Shown one piece after another: positions 12,714 through 24,304 of a stretch of 64,000 nt of DNA. Below the pieces are notes generated by a model. That model saw only the letters and a program-made list of their open reading frames with translations, had not been told where the DNA came from and made no database searches. The stretch is from Sipunculus nudus (taxonomy: Eukaryota; Annelida; Sipuncula; Golfingiida; Sipunculidae). The stretch covers positions 9,275,676 through 9,339,675 of the forward strand of contig CM049311.1 of NCBI GenBank assembly GCA_026874595.1, written 5' to 3'. Position 1 is the first letter of the stretch, and each line of letters begins with the position of its first letter. A program made the translations under genes and the position numbers.

Positions 12714-14138
12714 CGAGGTGAATTGACTGGTTAGTAAGAAACGTTAGTGTGACAGAGGAGAATTGACTTAAGAAAAGGTAACGTCAGTGTGACGGAGAGA
12801 ATTGACGGGTGAAAAGGTAATGTCAGTGAAACGGAGGTGAATCGTCGGGTGAGAAAGTAACGTCAGTATGACGGAGGTAAATTAACCGATGATAAAGTAA
12901 CGTCAGCGTGGCGGGGGTGATCTGTTGGATGAGAAATTAATGTCAACGTGACGGAGATGATTTGACGGGACAGAAAGTAACGTCAGTGTAACGGAAGTCA
13001 ATTGACAGGGGAGAAGGTAACGTCAGTGTGACGGAGGTGAATTGTCGGATGAGAAAGTAACGTCAGTGTGACGGAGGTGAATTTTCATGAGAGAAGGTAA
13101 CGTCAGTGTGACGGAGGGGAAGTGAACGGTGAGAAAGTATCGTCAGTGTGACGGAGATGAATGGTCGGGAGAGAAAGTAACTTCAGTGTGACGAAGGTGA
13201 ATTGACGGGGAGAAAGTAACGTCAGTGTGACGGAGGTGACGGAGGTTAATTTAGCGATGAGAAAGTAACGTTAATGTGACTGAGGTGAATTGACAAGAGA
13301 AAGTAACGTCAGTGTGACGGAGGTGAATTGACGGGTGAGAAAGTAACCATAGTTTGTCGGAGGTGAATTGACGGGTGAGAAAGTAACGTTAGTGTGACGG
13401 CGGTGAATTGACAGGGGAGAAAGTAACAACAGTTTGACGGAGGTGAATTGTCGGATGAGAAAATAACGTCAGTGTGCCGGAGGTGAATTGTCATTAGAGA
13501 AAGTACCGTCAGTGTGACTGGGGGACTTGACGGGAGAGAAAGTAACGTCAGTGTAACGGAGGTAAATTAACGATGAGAAAGTAACGTCAGCGTGGCGGAG
13601 CTGATTTGTCGGATGAGAAAGTAATGTCAGTGTCAATAATGTCAGTAACGTCATGGTGAAGGAGGTGTATTGTCGTTAGAGAAGGTAACGTCAGTGTGAA
13701 GGAGGTAAAGTGAACGATGAAAAAGGAACGTCAGTGTGACGGAGGTGAACGGTCGGGAGAGAAAGTAACGTCAGTGTGACGGAGGTGAACGGTCGGGATA
13801 GAAAGTAACGTCAGTGTGACGGAGGTGAACGGTCGGGAGAGAAAGAAACGTCAGTATGACGGAGGTGAATTGACAGGGAAGAAATTAACGTCAGTATGAC
13901 GGAGGTGAATTGACAGGGAAGAAATTAACGTCAGTGTGACGGAAGTGTATTTACCGATGAGAAAGGAACGTCGGTGTGACGAAGATGAATTGACGGATGA
14001 GAAAGTAACGTCAGTGTGACGGTGGTGGATTGACTTGTGAGAAAGTAAAGTCAATGTGACGGAGGTAAACTGAGTGGTGAGAAAGTTACCTCAGTATGAC
14101 GAAGGTGAATTTGTCGATGAGAAAGGGGTGTGGGTGTG
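12714..14138. repeat. 40-bp minisatellite array
   Basis: About 35 imperfect head-to-tail units of 40 bp. The conserved core is GTAACGTCAGTGTGACGGAG, followed by a GTGAATTGACGG-like part and GAGAAA. Each core contains the interrupted palindrome CGTCA-GTG-TGACG, two inverted TGACG (CRE/ATF half-site) words. Unit length drifts by a few bases at several places (for example a doubled GACGGAGGT near 13230). The minus-strand frames that run through it have no protein-like composition and arise from the repeat. Confidence 0.93.
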
Positions 14139-14427
14139 ACTTAGTTTGACACATGCAGTATTCGTAATGATTATAATCCGCGCTCCCCAGAAAGGATCCC
14201 CCCCCCCCTTAAAAACGTGATTAAAACAGCAAACCGAGTTATTAGGAAATCCCACCTTAAGCGACAAAATAATAATGAATGGTATGGAAATTTGATACTT
14301 TTATGGAAGTCATATATGAGATGGTTTACCTATACAGAGGCGACTAAAAAGTTGTCTCCTAATTTCGAATTATTACTAAAGAATATTTGTGCCGATTTTT
14401 TACTTCCATTATTTAGTAAAAGAAAGG

Positions 14428-14480
<53 letters not shown>

Positions 14481-14481
14481 A
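14139..14481. other. Short intergenic stretch with C run and TA tract
   Basis: This holds a C run near 14198-14208, an unrecognised open frame starting at 14217, and a TA tract at about 14430-14470 that abuts the next inverted-repeat element. Nothing coding is supported. Confidence 0.5.
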
Positions 14482-14640
14482 AGGCGCGGATCCAGGATTT
14501 TGTGCAGGGGGTCAACGGGTATTAGTGTGATTATTCCGAGTAATTTACCTGTCATGGTTAAAAATTGGTCTAAAGAAAGGTCGGTGGCTGGGAGCAGGGG
14601 GTCTCGACCCCCCCCCCCCCCCCCCCCCGGATCCGCGCCT
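14482..14640. mobile_element. Small inverted-repeat element (GGATCC family) with C run
   Basis: Perfect 12-bp inverted ends, AGGCGCGGATCC at 14482-14493 and its complement at 14629-14640, bound a 159-bp non-coding segment containing a 21-bp C run (14608-14628). It sits inside TA-rich DNA, so any target-site duplication is ambiguous. Size, termini and lack of coding match a MITE-like non-autonomous element. Related ends occur elsewhere in this window. Confidence 0.7.
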
Positions 14641-15617
14641 GATATATGTGAACACAAAATATGCCACACTGGTAAAAACGTATTTTCTAGGTACAGTTAA
14701 CACACAATGTCGCAAATAAACTAGTACAAAATCACCATTTGTTCAGTTTGCAGGTCTCTTGGACACTCATTCCCACGTTTACAAAAGTTTCAGGAAATTC
14801 TGTTCAGCCAATGCAAAGAAAACCTTCTAACTGGAGGAAGAACGCGGCACTATAAATGGGTGGAGCTTACAGCTGAGTTAAAATAAGGGTGCAAAGTCCC
14901 GCACAGGAGCAGACACAAATTGAATCGACTCCCCCTTATATTGAAATATACGCGACTGAAGTGACGGTGAAGAAACCCGGGACAATCAGTCATGCGTTAA
15001 ATCAACATGCAGTATATATATATATATACATTAGCATTATTTATTTTGAAAAAAAATGAATTCAGCACTTTCTTTCTAATCCTCGAAACCCTGTAACGCC
15101 GCTGGGTATTGGCTTTTCACATGGCCGCGGCCTCCCAGGAGGAATTCTATGCCGCGTCATGTTTGCACACGGCACGGCCCTCTGTCACAAAACAACCGGG
15201 ATTAGATCCACTGTGTTTGTGTAATGTGGTGTGTCTTTAGAGCTAGATCAATAAGCAGGTAGAAGGTCGAAGGCCGACGTTTGATTAACTGATCTGGTCC
15301 CTGTAGTGTCTGAGTACTGTTTTGAGATTATATCGTGGCATGGACTAAACAGCGTTTACCTTGACATCATTGGGATTTCCGCGCTTGGTAGTGGTATCGA
15401 GCGATCTTCGGCCAACGTACTGGTTTTCAGTATATCAATACATGTATATATATATATATATTACGACTGCTTGACATGTATATATATAATTTGCATATTT
15501 TATGCACATACCTATGTATAAAATATGCACCTACCTATGTATATTTTTATACACAGGTAAATGCATATTTGTATACAGAGGTATCTATATTTAATACATA
15601 CGTATGTGATTTTTTTA

Positions 15618-15653
<36 letters not shown>

Positions 15654-16787
15654 TACATAAGTCAACATGTTTTTTAAACGCATTCATATATAAATTTATT
15701 CCAATGAATATGTGCATATTTTTTTCTCTGGTATATATATATATCTTCACACACAGTTTATACACACACGCAAATACAAATATATATATACTTTATACAT
15801 TGTTAAAGCCATACCTGTTTGTATTATAAAATGAGAATAAGTCATGAGTTTGTGATATTCTACTCATATAACGATGGGCCCGTACACAACACAGGATGTT
15901 TATTTCAAATTTTAAGGGAACGTTTTCCCTATACCTGCATGAATGTAACTAACATATATGTATAAATTTGAGTAGATGATGTTTGATCGTTAGAATTTAT
16001 TAATTATGTCGCGAACATGCGAGAAGCAGATGAAGAGAATTTGACCACCCTCCTGTTTACCGGGAGAAATTACATTTTGTTTGTACGTCTTTTCTCGAAT
16101 TTAAGACCAAATTAATTTATTAGCATTTGGACGTTTTCTTCGCGACATTAGACTGTCGCTGTAAACTATAAACCTCTCCCTTCCCACAATTCTGGATCCG
16201 CTTGTTGAAATATTTGCTTTGTCAATCGAGATCCTTTTTGTTGTTTTTTTTCTGCTTAGATAAGAAAAAAAAAATCCGCTCAAATTTTATTTAAAAAAAT
16301 ATTGATCAAAAGGTTGTTAGTTTTAGCTACTAATTTAGTATTAAACCTGTAGATGTCCATTGTAATCCTGCTACGAACTGGTCTGAGATATAAGTATACA
16401 CTTAATTTGGTCCCGATCTGAGGTTTATTTATCTAACGATCCGTGTTGCCACTCGCTGAACCAATCAGACAAACAAACACTAATGAGGTACTAAGTGGGA
16501 CTGAAGTGACTGCACGATGCCTGTTTGGCAAGTGGCACCGCCTTTGAGTGTGACATGTTTTTTTTCTCCGATCTTTCACAATTGTGTCGTTTGACACGTA
16601 TTAATGACTCCCGTTTATGCCTAATTGACATCTGTCAAATGTGTGCTGTCGGGATTATTATACAGGCGTAACGTTTGATACGGGGCCTTGAAATGTTCTA
16701 AGACACCATTGGACTCTAGATCTCATATTCACGTCTATTGAAAACATCGCTCTCTCCCTCTTTATCTCTCTCTATCTATCTATCTCT

Positions 16788-16862
<75 letters not shown>

Positions 16863-17843
16863 TAACTGACATATTTGAACATATTTAAACATATTTGAAC
16901 ATAATTGAAACATTGAAATTAACATACGGATATTCGATTTTGATTTTTACATAGTGTAATAGTCTTATTGCACACGTCACAGCAAATTTGTGTTATTCTG
17001 TCGACATAAAAACAAATGCTGATATCTTTCCCAGGTATGATCATTTTTTTATAAGTTTTTCATTTTAAATATTTGCTTTTCTTATAATTATATATTATAA
17101 ATATTTTTTTATAACTCAGTTAATTTAAACCCCATGAATTTGTATTTACGGTGTAGGGGTTGAAAACTGTAACCAAAGCTTAACAGCCGACTATAATGGA
17201 TTCTGCGCATATCAAACTCTGATATGCGGGTGGATTTATTTAACCTAATTCTGGCTCTTAAACTTGAACCCTCTAATTGAATGTTATAGTTTTTAATTAA
17301 TTAATTATTGATCAGTCTAACATAAAAATCATTATCAAGTGATAACTGTGGAGCAAACTGGAAATTTAACTATTTTCAGTTTGGTGGCCACGACAATTGG
17401 GCCCGTACCGAAACAAAATAACAAAATTATGTCAGAGATATTAAGTACCTGGACTGGTCGTCAGTTCTAGATTATCAAATGTTAGGATCATGTGCAATAT
17501 TCATTAAGAAGCGGCCAGTTCCTCATTAGATGTGTAGCTGTTCGTTTTGTGCTACTACCACCAGGCTTCGTACACTCGTTATGTTACATTCAGAACGTAA
17601 TCAATAATGCTAGTCTGTCACCCGTGGGTCACAAGAGCAACAATCGATGCCCGAGAGTTACATTATAGCTTTGTATGTATAAGTTGTTCAGGCTTGCCAG
17701 TCAAAGCTGTTATCAAAGACATATGTAGGTATAGTAAATAAATAAGCCGCGGATTAGGGCCAGGTCGCCGGCTTAACGCGCACCGCGAGTCAGCACAGGT
17801 AGCTAAATCAAATCACGCGGGTGCCATGGTCGCTTAGCGGTGC
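14641..17843. other. Intergenic DNA upstream of the EF-hand gene
   Basis: TA-rich sequence lies around 15.0, 15.44-15.80 and 16.82-16.86 kb, the last preceded by a CT tract (about 16789-16823). Open frames at 15306-15829 are mostly TA-derived and the one at 16101-16283 is unrecognised. No gene is supported. The last few hundred bases are less AT-rich and form the likely promoter of the downstream gene. Confidence 0.5.
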
Positions 17844-17858
17844 GTTGCCCGTGACAAC
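17844..17858 (+). promoter_or_regulatory. RFX-type X-box upstream of the EFCAB6-like gene
   Basis: GTTGCC-CGT-GACAAC fits the X-box consensus RYYNYY-N(1-3)-RRNRAC at every fixed position, with a 3-nt spacer and near-palindromic halves. It ends 205 bp before the ATG of a gene whose family works in cilia and flagella. X-boxes bound by RFX factors are the standard promoter element of ciliary genes. The match is seen directly; binding is inferred. Confidence 0.6.
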
Positions 17859-18063
17859 CAACGTGTGTTTACATGGGGCACGGGCCATGGATTTATAGAA
17901 GGGACTGTCATGGACATTTTCATGAGCCAAGAAAACACTGGATAGACACTTTCCACCCAGGAGTTGATTGTATATGATAATTATACCAAGGAGTCGGCAT
18001 ACAAGTTAAGTAAACGGCAGTTAAATTAGTGACAGTTATTCGATCGCCATACAATATATCACC

Positions 18064-20892
18064 ATGTCTCAGCTCGGAGTAGTATCGCGTCCCGGCACTC
18101 AGCAAAGTTTGTCTGCCAGACTTCCAGAGATTCAACATCCATTGTCTCGGTTAGGCAACCCTGACACCCTTGATATTCGAGGGGGTGGGGTGTCGAGGGC
18201 CGGGTACGATAGACCGGCAACGCAGGGGTCTTTAACCGGTAGGCCTTTAACCCAAGAAGGCCCACTCAGCGCTGGAAGACGTACACATACGTCATCAGGG
18301 AGGGGTTCACGTGTCAGTGAAAGGCCCGCCCAACCCCCACCACTCAAATATGAAGCAATACCCGAGGGGGTGGAGACAGCCCAGGGAGACCCGACTAAGA
18401 CAAGACTCCCGGTATTCGGTAGCCGTGCTGGTATCGCAAGTCGTGATGGTGAGTGTCAAAGCCGTGTCATGTCACGTTTGTCTCAAGCATCAGCTCAGGC
18501 CAGGCTGGAAATCGATGAGCTGGAAGCTATTATCAAGGAAAAGATAAAATCTTCCTATTATGAATTGAAAAATAAGTTTAAAGCAAATGACCCTGAAAAA
18601 AAGGGAAATGTCACACGGGATGGACTATTCAGGATTTTACTCACAGTGTTAAATCGCCCAATGAATCAAAATCAGTTTAGTCGCTTACTTGAACGCATCG
18701 GACTTGGCGACAAACAGGTGACAAATTTTACAGAGTTTTTTGCTTGTTTCCGGGACATTGAGTCGTCAGAGTACCCTCGCTGGATGGACACCGTACAGAG
18801 GCAGTGGCAAGACAAAGCCACGATGACAGCAGCACAAGTGCACCTGCACTTTAAGGAGAAAGCCAAGCAGAGGGTGAAGGACATCGCCGACCTGATCCCA
18901 CAAAGTAACCCGGATGGATCTGGTCGGATCTTGAAGCCGGAGTTCAGAAATGTATTGTGTCAGATGGGATTCTTCATGGATGACGACGAGTTTGAAAAAC
19001 TGTGGAGCAAGTACGACATTGATGGTACAGGGACAATTAACGGTGAGAAACTGATGGCAAAGCTTGGAATTAACATCCAGGAGCCACAGACAAACGGCAG
19101 AACGAGCCAGGTGTCGTCCAGCGCTGGTCGCCCACTCAGGAAGAAAGAGGCAGATCGTCAGAGGTCACTAACAATTGAAAACTGGCTGAAAATTAAATTC
19201 AGACAAGGGTTTAAGACTATGAAGGCCAGCTTTGAGAAGCTGGATATTGATAGATCAGGCACAATATCTCACGATCAGTTCTTGAATGTACTGTCGGAAC
19301 ACGGACTCAGACTTGAAAAACCGAATTTAGCAGAGTTCCTTGCGAGATGTAGCGTACAGCCGACCCGTACACACGTTCCTTATCGTGAATTCCTCCACCG
19401 TTTCCTGGACCGCAGCGAAGAAGGCATGGCACATAATATCCTCACTAACTCAAAACACAGGTATAATCGCGCCCAGTCTCCCGGTGCTGTCTCCACAATG
19501 AGCGCCCTGGAGACACAGCTTATCAACATGTTCCAGAGAGACTTCCTGGCACTCCTAGGAAAGTTCAACAAAATCGACAAACTCGGTCTGGATGTGATTA
19601 GCCAGGAGGAATTCCGTGCCGCGGTGGAGAGTCACTTCTCTCTTGACATGACAGATGAACAGTTCGCGAGCTTTGTGGACCGCGTGCCCCTCGATAGTGA
19701 AGGTAATGTGAAATACGCTGACTTTATGGCTCAGTTTGACACAAAAGGAAAAGCCCCCAGTTTGTTTACGGAAATGCCTGAACCAAAACGAGGCCCCACC
19801 CCGCCAGCTTCACCTCCGTCCTCACCAAAACTTCCACCACCAGAACAAGGGGAGGAGGTCGAGGAGGACGCAGTAGAAAGAGAACCAGAGCCTCATTTTG
19901 ATGTCCATCCACGACGCAGTCCTCAGGAACTCTTCAAGTTAATCAAAAATCTGCTTAAAAACAGATACCAGGAGGTCGAGATGGGATTCCACGAGCTGGA
20001 CGAAACCAACACAGGCAGGCTGTCTCAGGAAATGATGTTCCACCTCCTCAAAAAGTTCGACGTGTCCCCAGAAATAACAAGAGGAGAGATCAGAGATTTG
20101 TGGAAAACATTCATCACAAACCAAGATAAAACCTTGAATTTCCACCAGTTTACCCGCCATTTTGGATATTCGTTACGATCAGCAGCATTTCCCAATGCGA
20201 AATTCTGTCCGCCCAAACGTGGTGATGCCGACTTCATGATCAGATCCCGTAAACTGAACTGTGCTGCAGACATGCTACAGGACAGCCTCCGGTCAAAGAT
20301 AGACTACATGTGGGAGGACCTGAGGAGAGAATTTGTCGCCATGGATCCTTACGGAACTGGTTTTGTGAGTACAGAGGAGTTTTGTGATGTTCTAACTGAG
20401 CTTTGTGTCCATCTCAGTGACTATGAACAAAATATGCTGGTGAAAAAGTTCCAAACACCAGATGGTAGAGTTTCCTATATGGAGCTCTTGAAGCCATTTG
20501 CAATGAAACGGCAGACGTGGCGCCATGGCAACAACATGCTGTCTCTCCTTCAGCACTCCCAAGCAGAGCTACCTATCCACGAGATAGTGGATCCGCCACA
20601 AAAGGGGCTCGTAGGGATCACGTCCAAGCTCCGGCAGAAGGTCGCTAACGACTGGAGGAATCTGAGGAGGATGTTTAAGAAGATGGATAAGAACAATGAG
20701 GGGTATCTGACGCTCCCAGAATTCCGTTCGGTTCTGAAGCTCGCTAATGTAATATTGGATGAGGAGGAAGTGTACCAGGTAATGTCCAAATTCGATGAGG
20801 ATATGTCCGGAAAAATACCATACCAGAAATTCTTAAATGAAACCTTTAAACCTGGTAGAGCTAGTTCTCTCAGCAAATCTGTGGACTTTTAA
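18064..20892 (+). CDS. Multi-EF-hand calcium-binding protein, EFCAB6-like
   Basis: One uninterrupted frame of 942 residues. The ATG at 18064 has a good ACC context and is preceded by an in-frame TAA at 18022-18024. Residues 1-140 are Ser/Gly/Pro-rich and probably disordered. After that come at least eight EF-hand-like helix-loop-helix units, with loops starting near residues 175, 282, 318, 394, 505, 646, 761, 875 and 911. Most loops lack one or more ligands (for example DIDGTGTINGEK ends in Lys, not Glu). The best are NPDGSGRILKPE (282) and DKNNEGYLTLPE (875), both with Glu at position 12. A Pro/Glu-rich linker spans about 567-610. Architecture and phrases such as KYDIDGTGTI match EFCAB6, a large EF-hand protein of ciliary doublet microtubules; mammalian EFCAB6 is about 1,500 residues, so this is shorter. 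The lack of introns is unusual for this family and suggests an old retrocopy or intron loss. The nearby X-box agrees with a ciliary or sperm role. Orthology is inferred. Confidence 0.85.
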   Translation: MSQLGVVSRPGTQQSLSARLPEIQHPLSRLGNPDTLDIRGGGVSRAGYDRPATQGSLTGRPLTQEGPLSAGRRTHTSSGRGSRVSERPAQPPPLKYEAIPEGVETAQGDPTKTRLPVFGSRAGIASRDGECQSRVMSRLSQASAQARLEIDELEAIIKEKIKSSYYELKNKFKANDPEKKGNVTRDGLFRILLTVLNRPMNQNQFSRLLERIGLGDKQVTNFTEFFACFRDIESSEYPRWMDTVQRQWQDKATMTAAQVHLHFKEKAKQRVKDIADLIPQSNPDGSGRILKPEFRNVLCQMGFFMDDDEFEKLWSKYDIDGTGTINGEKLMAKLGINIQEPQTNGRTSQVSSSAGRPLRKKEADRQRSLTIENWLKIKFRQGFKTMKASFEKLDIDRSGTISHDQFLNVLSEHGLRLEKPNLAEFLARCSVQPTRTHVPYREFLHRFLDRSEEGMAHNILTNSKHRYNRAQSPGAVSTMSALETQLINMFQRDFLALLGKFNKIDKLGLDVISQEEFRAAVESHFSLDMTDEQFASFVDRVPLDSEGNVKYADFMAQFDTKGKAPSLFTEMPEPKRGPTPPASPPSSPKLPPPEQGEEVEEDAVEREPEPHFDVHPRRSPQELFKLIKNLLKNRYQEVEMGFHELDETNTGRLSQEMMFHLLKKFDVSPEITRGEIRDLWKTFITNQDKTLNFHQFTRHFGYSLRSAAFPNAKFCPPKRGDADFMIRSRKLNCAADMLQDSLRSKIDYMWEDLRREFVAMDPYGTGFVSTEEFCDVLTELCVHLSDYEQNMLVKKFQTPDGRVSYMELLKPFAMKRQTWRHGNNMLSLLQHSQAELPIHEIVDPPQKGLVGITSKLRQKVANDWRNLRRMFKKMDKNNEGYLTLPEFRSVLKLANVILDEEEVYQVMSKFDEDMSGKIPYQKFLNETFKPGRASSLSKSVDF

Positions 20893-21085
20893 AATGAACT
20901 ATATCTTTTATGTGTTTTAACAGTATTATGTGTGTGGTGTTGCTAAAATTCAGTGTCCGAAATGAAATATTTAATCCTGGAAGTGCTATTATCTTCTCAG
21001 CAAATCTGGGGACTTTCAAGATGTATTATATCTTTCGTATATTTATCGGTATCATATGTGTAATGTTACTGGAAATTAGTGTGCC
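20834..21085 (+). repeat. ~127-bp tandem duplication across the stop codon
   Basis: The last ~19 codons of the EF-hand gene plus ~67 bp of 3' sequence (about 20834-20959) are repeated, diverged, at about 20960-21085. Shared landmarks include AAATGAAA, CTCAGCAAATCTG and GTGGACTTT/GGGGACTTT, at an offset of 127 bp. In the second copy the TAA position reads CAA. The second copy lies in the 3' untranslated region. Confidence 0.8.
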
Positions 21086-21417
21086 TTAGCCGGCTGTAAG
21101 ATTATCTTTGTATTGTTTAAGATCTGATATAAGAAATCAAGGAAAACTGCTGAAATTATTAATTTTTTTACATTTACTTAAAATTTATTCCAGGTGTAAT
21201 TTTGAAAATACACCTGTGATAATATGTTTGATATATAATTCATAAGCACATTATTATGCGGTGCTTTAAGAGGCTGTTTGTGGATAGTGATTTATATGAA
21301 CATTCTCACCATATATTTTAGATAGTGTTGATGACAAAAAAAATCAAAGATTAGATCAGTATTATCATTGCACGAATGATCATTTTATCAGTGTAATTAT
21401 TTATATTTTTACAAGTC

Positions 21418-21470
<53 letters not shown>

Positions 21471-21550
21471 CTTGTATATATATATATATACTTATATATA
21501 TATATATTCAGATGTTTTCAGACTCACGGACACATATGATCTTCAAATAT

Positions 21551-21604
<54 letters not shown>

Positions 21605-21623
21605 ACATTTATATAATATACAA

Positions 21624-21696
<73 letters not shown>

Positions 21697-22796
21697 ACCT
21701 GTTAATCTTGCCCGTCTAAAGAGCAGTATTTTGAGATTTAGAAAAAGAGTGGATATAAGTTATTTTTATGTGACAGTATCTTCTATTTAAAGTCAGTTAA
21801 TATAAAATGCTTATTGTATTGAAAAACTGTGTAGTGCTAATATGTTTTGGTCTGTGAATCTGGAATGACCCCTTGTTTTCAAAATATAAATTTGTCGTAT
21901 GCACGAACTAATATATAAATATTTACATTTATTTACTGTAGAGTAAGATTCATTTGAGTATGTTAGTTTATTTAACATTTCATCTTCACGTTTTTCATCT
22001 GTCAGTGAATACTTTTGGCTCTTGTTATACAGGTATACTTATATAGATGTATACTTATTATGAAGATAAACCTGTGTTTGAATTTAAGGACAGTTTTTAT
22101 CTGTGATAAGGTTTTATCTGTGATAACAAATGTTTGATAACATAATGATTGTCAACGTAGAGATATTATGCCAAACTTCATTTATTGCATAATTTAATTA
22201 TGTTGGACGGATACACCAAACAACCATTTTGCCATAATGCATGGTAACATAACTTTACACTTTGAAACTGGAGACTGGTTTACCAGAAAATCTCATTTTA
22301 AATGATATTCACCCAGCTGTGATATGCAATAAGTTCTCCTTATCTTCATGGTGCAGAGATTCAGTATTTTCTAGCGCCAAAAATCTGTCTATATACTTAG
22401 TTAAACCATGTACCTGTTTTGTACAGATTTGATATGTATCCCTTTCTTTAGAACACCTGTGTTCTATGGTGAAAATATATGATAAAAGTATATGTTTCTG
22501 AATATGATTGTCATTACATTTTATGTATTATGTACATAGTTAGTGTCAATATATAATAAAATGTATATGTTTGTGAATATGATTTTATTGTCTTTTAGAT
22601 CGTAGGACTATGTAGTGTCGCATGTAGTCCGTTCTGTGTTGTTCTTATGTTTGTGTAATCAGTTGTATTAAAAGTGTAAATATAAGGGCTGTTATAATGT
22701 ATTCCCCACAAAATATTACTGGGGTAATATTACAGTATTTTTAATCCATATTGAGGCGTGTCAGTAAACATGAACGTATCTGAACTGTGATAAAGG
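21086..22796. other. 3' flank of the EF-hand gene with TA microsatellites
   Basis: This is the probable 3' untranslated region and flank. TA tracts lie at about 21421-21466, 21554-21600 and 21627-21691. The first clear AATAAA in the gene's orientation is at 22555-22560, with a diverged partial copy of the same context about 70 bp earlier (ATATGATAAAAGTATATG). No other gene is seen. Confidence 0.5.
22555..22560 (+). terminator. Candidate poly(A) signal for the EF-hand gene
   Basis: AATAAA lies 1.66 kb after the stop, followed within 40 bp by T-rich sequence (ATTTTATTGTCTTTTA). It is the first canonical hexamer noticed downstream. In AT-rich DNA this is weak evidence. Confidence 0.35.
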
Positions 22797-23013
22797 GCGG
22801 AATCAGGATTTTTTGGGTGCGGTTTCCCTTTTACACAGAGGGACGCAACTTTTACGTAGAGGGACTTCATCCTTAAATGGGTCCTCAATTCATAGAAGAA
22901 TAATTATCATTTAAACTTTAGAGAAAACCTGTCAAGCTTCTAATTTCTCCAGTAAGGGGATGTTAAATCTACTAACCACCCCCACCCCCCACTCCCAACC
23001 GGATCCGCCCCTG
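22797..23013. mobile_element. Probable small inverted-repeat element (GGGGCGGATC family)
   Basis: The left end AGGGCGGAATCAGGATTTTT and the right end CCGGATCCGCCCCTGG form imperfect inverted repeats around ~217 bp of non-coding DNA with a C-rich right side. The ends match those of the 14.5-kb element in sequence style. Target-site duplication was not resolved. Confidence 0.5.
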
Positions 23014-24246
23014 GAGGCGTTTTCATTGAGTGATGATAGAGAGCAAAAGAGAGACCAAACTATTGAATGAAAAGGTTTAAGGCCGTGAATAGATATACCT
23101 CAAACTGACAAAAAAGAAAAATCAATGGATATTGTTTTGTGGCAGTTGTAGTTTGTTTTGATCCTGAATAGACGCCAGGTGTGACCGACCCACGGTTGAC
23201 AGACATATTGGTTAACACGGAAAATAGTAGCTATGGCACTTGTGACAGAGATAGATTAATTGTGGGACAGATTAATCTTCGGCAGAATAATAACTGGCAA
23301 TTAATATACCGCCCGTGTTAATTTGTTAATTTGTACCTGTCCCTTCATGTCAATCTCAGTTTGTTTATTTTCGTATTTTCCTCTCTGGTTTGCCAGGTGG
23401 ACCAGATGCCACTGGCCATATTCCCAGCCAACCCCCCCCCCCCCCCCCCCCCCAACCCGCAACCCAAAACCGCCACCCGCTGGCCCGCATATTTCGCCCA
23501 CAATACTACCCACACATTGTCTTATATGTTAATCAGTTAAATTAACGAAGTTTCAGTATAATCCCTGCACTACTTGATAATAAACTTTAGTTTTTAAAAA
23601 TCTTAATCTACATCTAAAACAAGGGTTCTATGGCATAAACTTTCATATTTTCAAACAAACGCATACCCTCGTAGCTTTATTTTACCTATGTTCCTGTCAC
23701 GAGAATGTTTCTGTCATGAGCCCATCCCCAGATTTTGATCATAAACGGTTCATACTTCAATGTGTTATTCTGAAATGTAAAACGCATCAGCATTAGTTAA
23801 TCAACAGACTTTGACTGAATCAGAAACCTTTCGTCACGCCCACGGCAGATTAAAAGATCCCTTATATTTTGGAACCTTGACGAAATCATTTGTTTTCCCT
23901 ATTCAAAGCACATATGGACAGTTTTGTTTGTAACAAAAGTTGGAGTACTTTTGCATAATTTGCAACCGTAGTTCGGACACTTGGACAATCTTTAATCATG
24001 GTTAAAGCATGCACTTGTGGATGGTTGTCAACCCAAGTTAGGATTTTCTTCCAACAAACAGTGACCCTAATGCATAAAGACAGTTCTCCACTTATGAGTG
24101 TCTGTTTGGAAAGTTATAAAAGAATATCTTCAAATAGAACATTTAATATTTCCAGCATTTAATTATTAATAAATACATATGTAATAAATATATTATGTAT
24201 TTATATATACAAAAATGTATACATACATACATATATATATAAATAA

Positions 24247-24304
<58 letters not shown>

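Noticed and set aside
18064-20892. Antisense and off-frame open frames within the EF-hand gene
   Set aside because: They overlap a long frame with clear EF-hand structure, and none has independent support.
21472-21693. Ile-Tyr repeat frames here and over the other TA tracts (14.4, 24.2, 49.4, 57.1, 57.2 and 60.6 kb)
   Set aside because: They derive from TA dinucleotide repeats.
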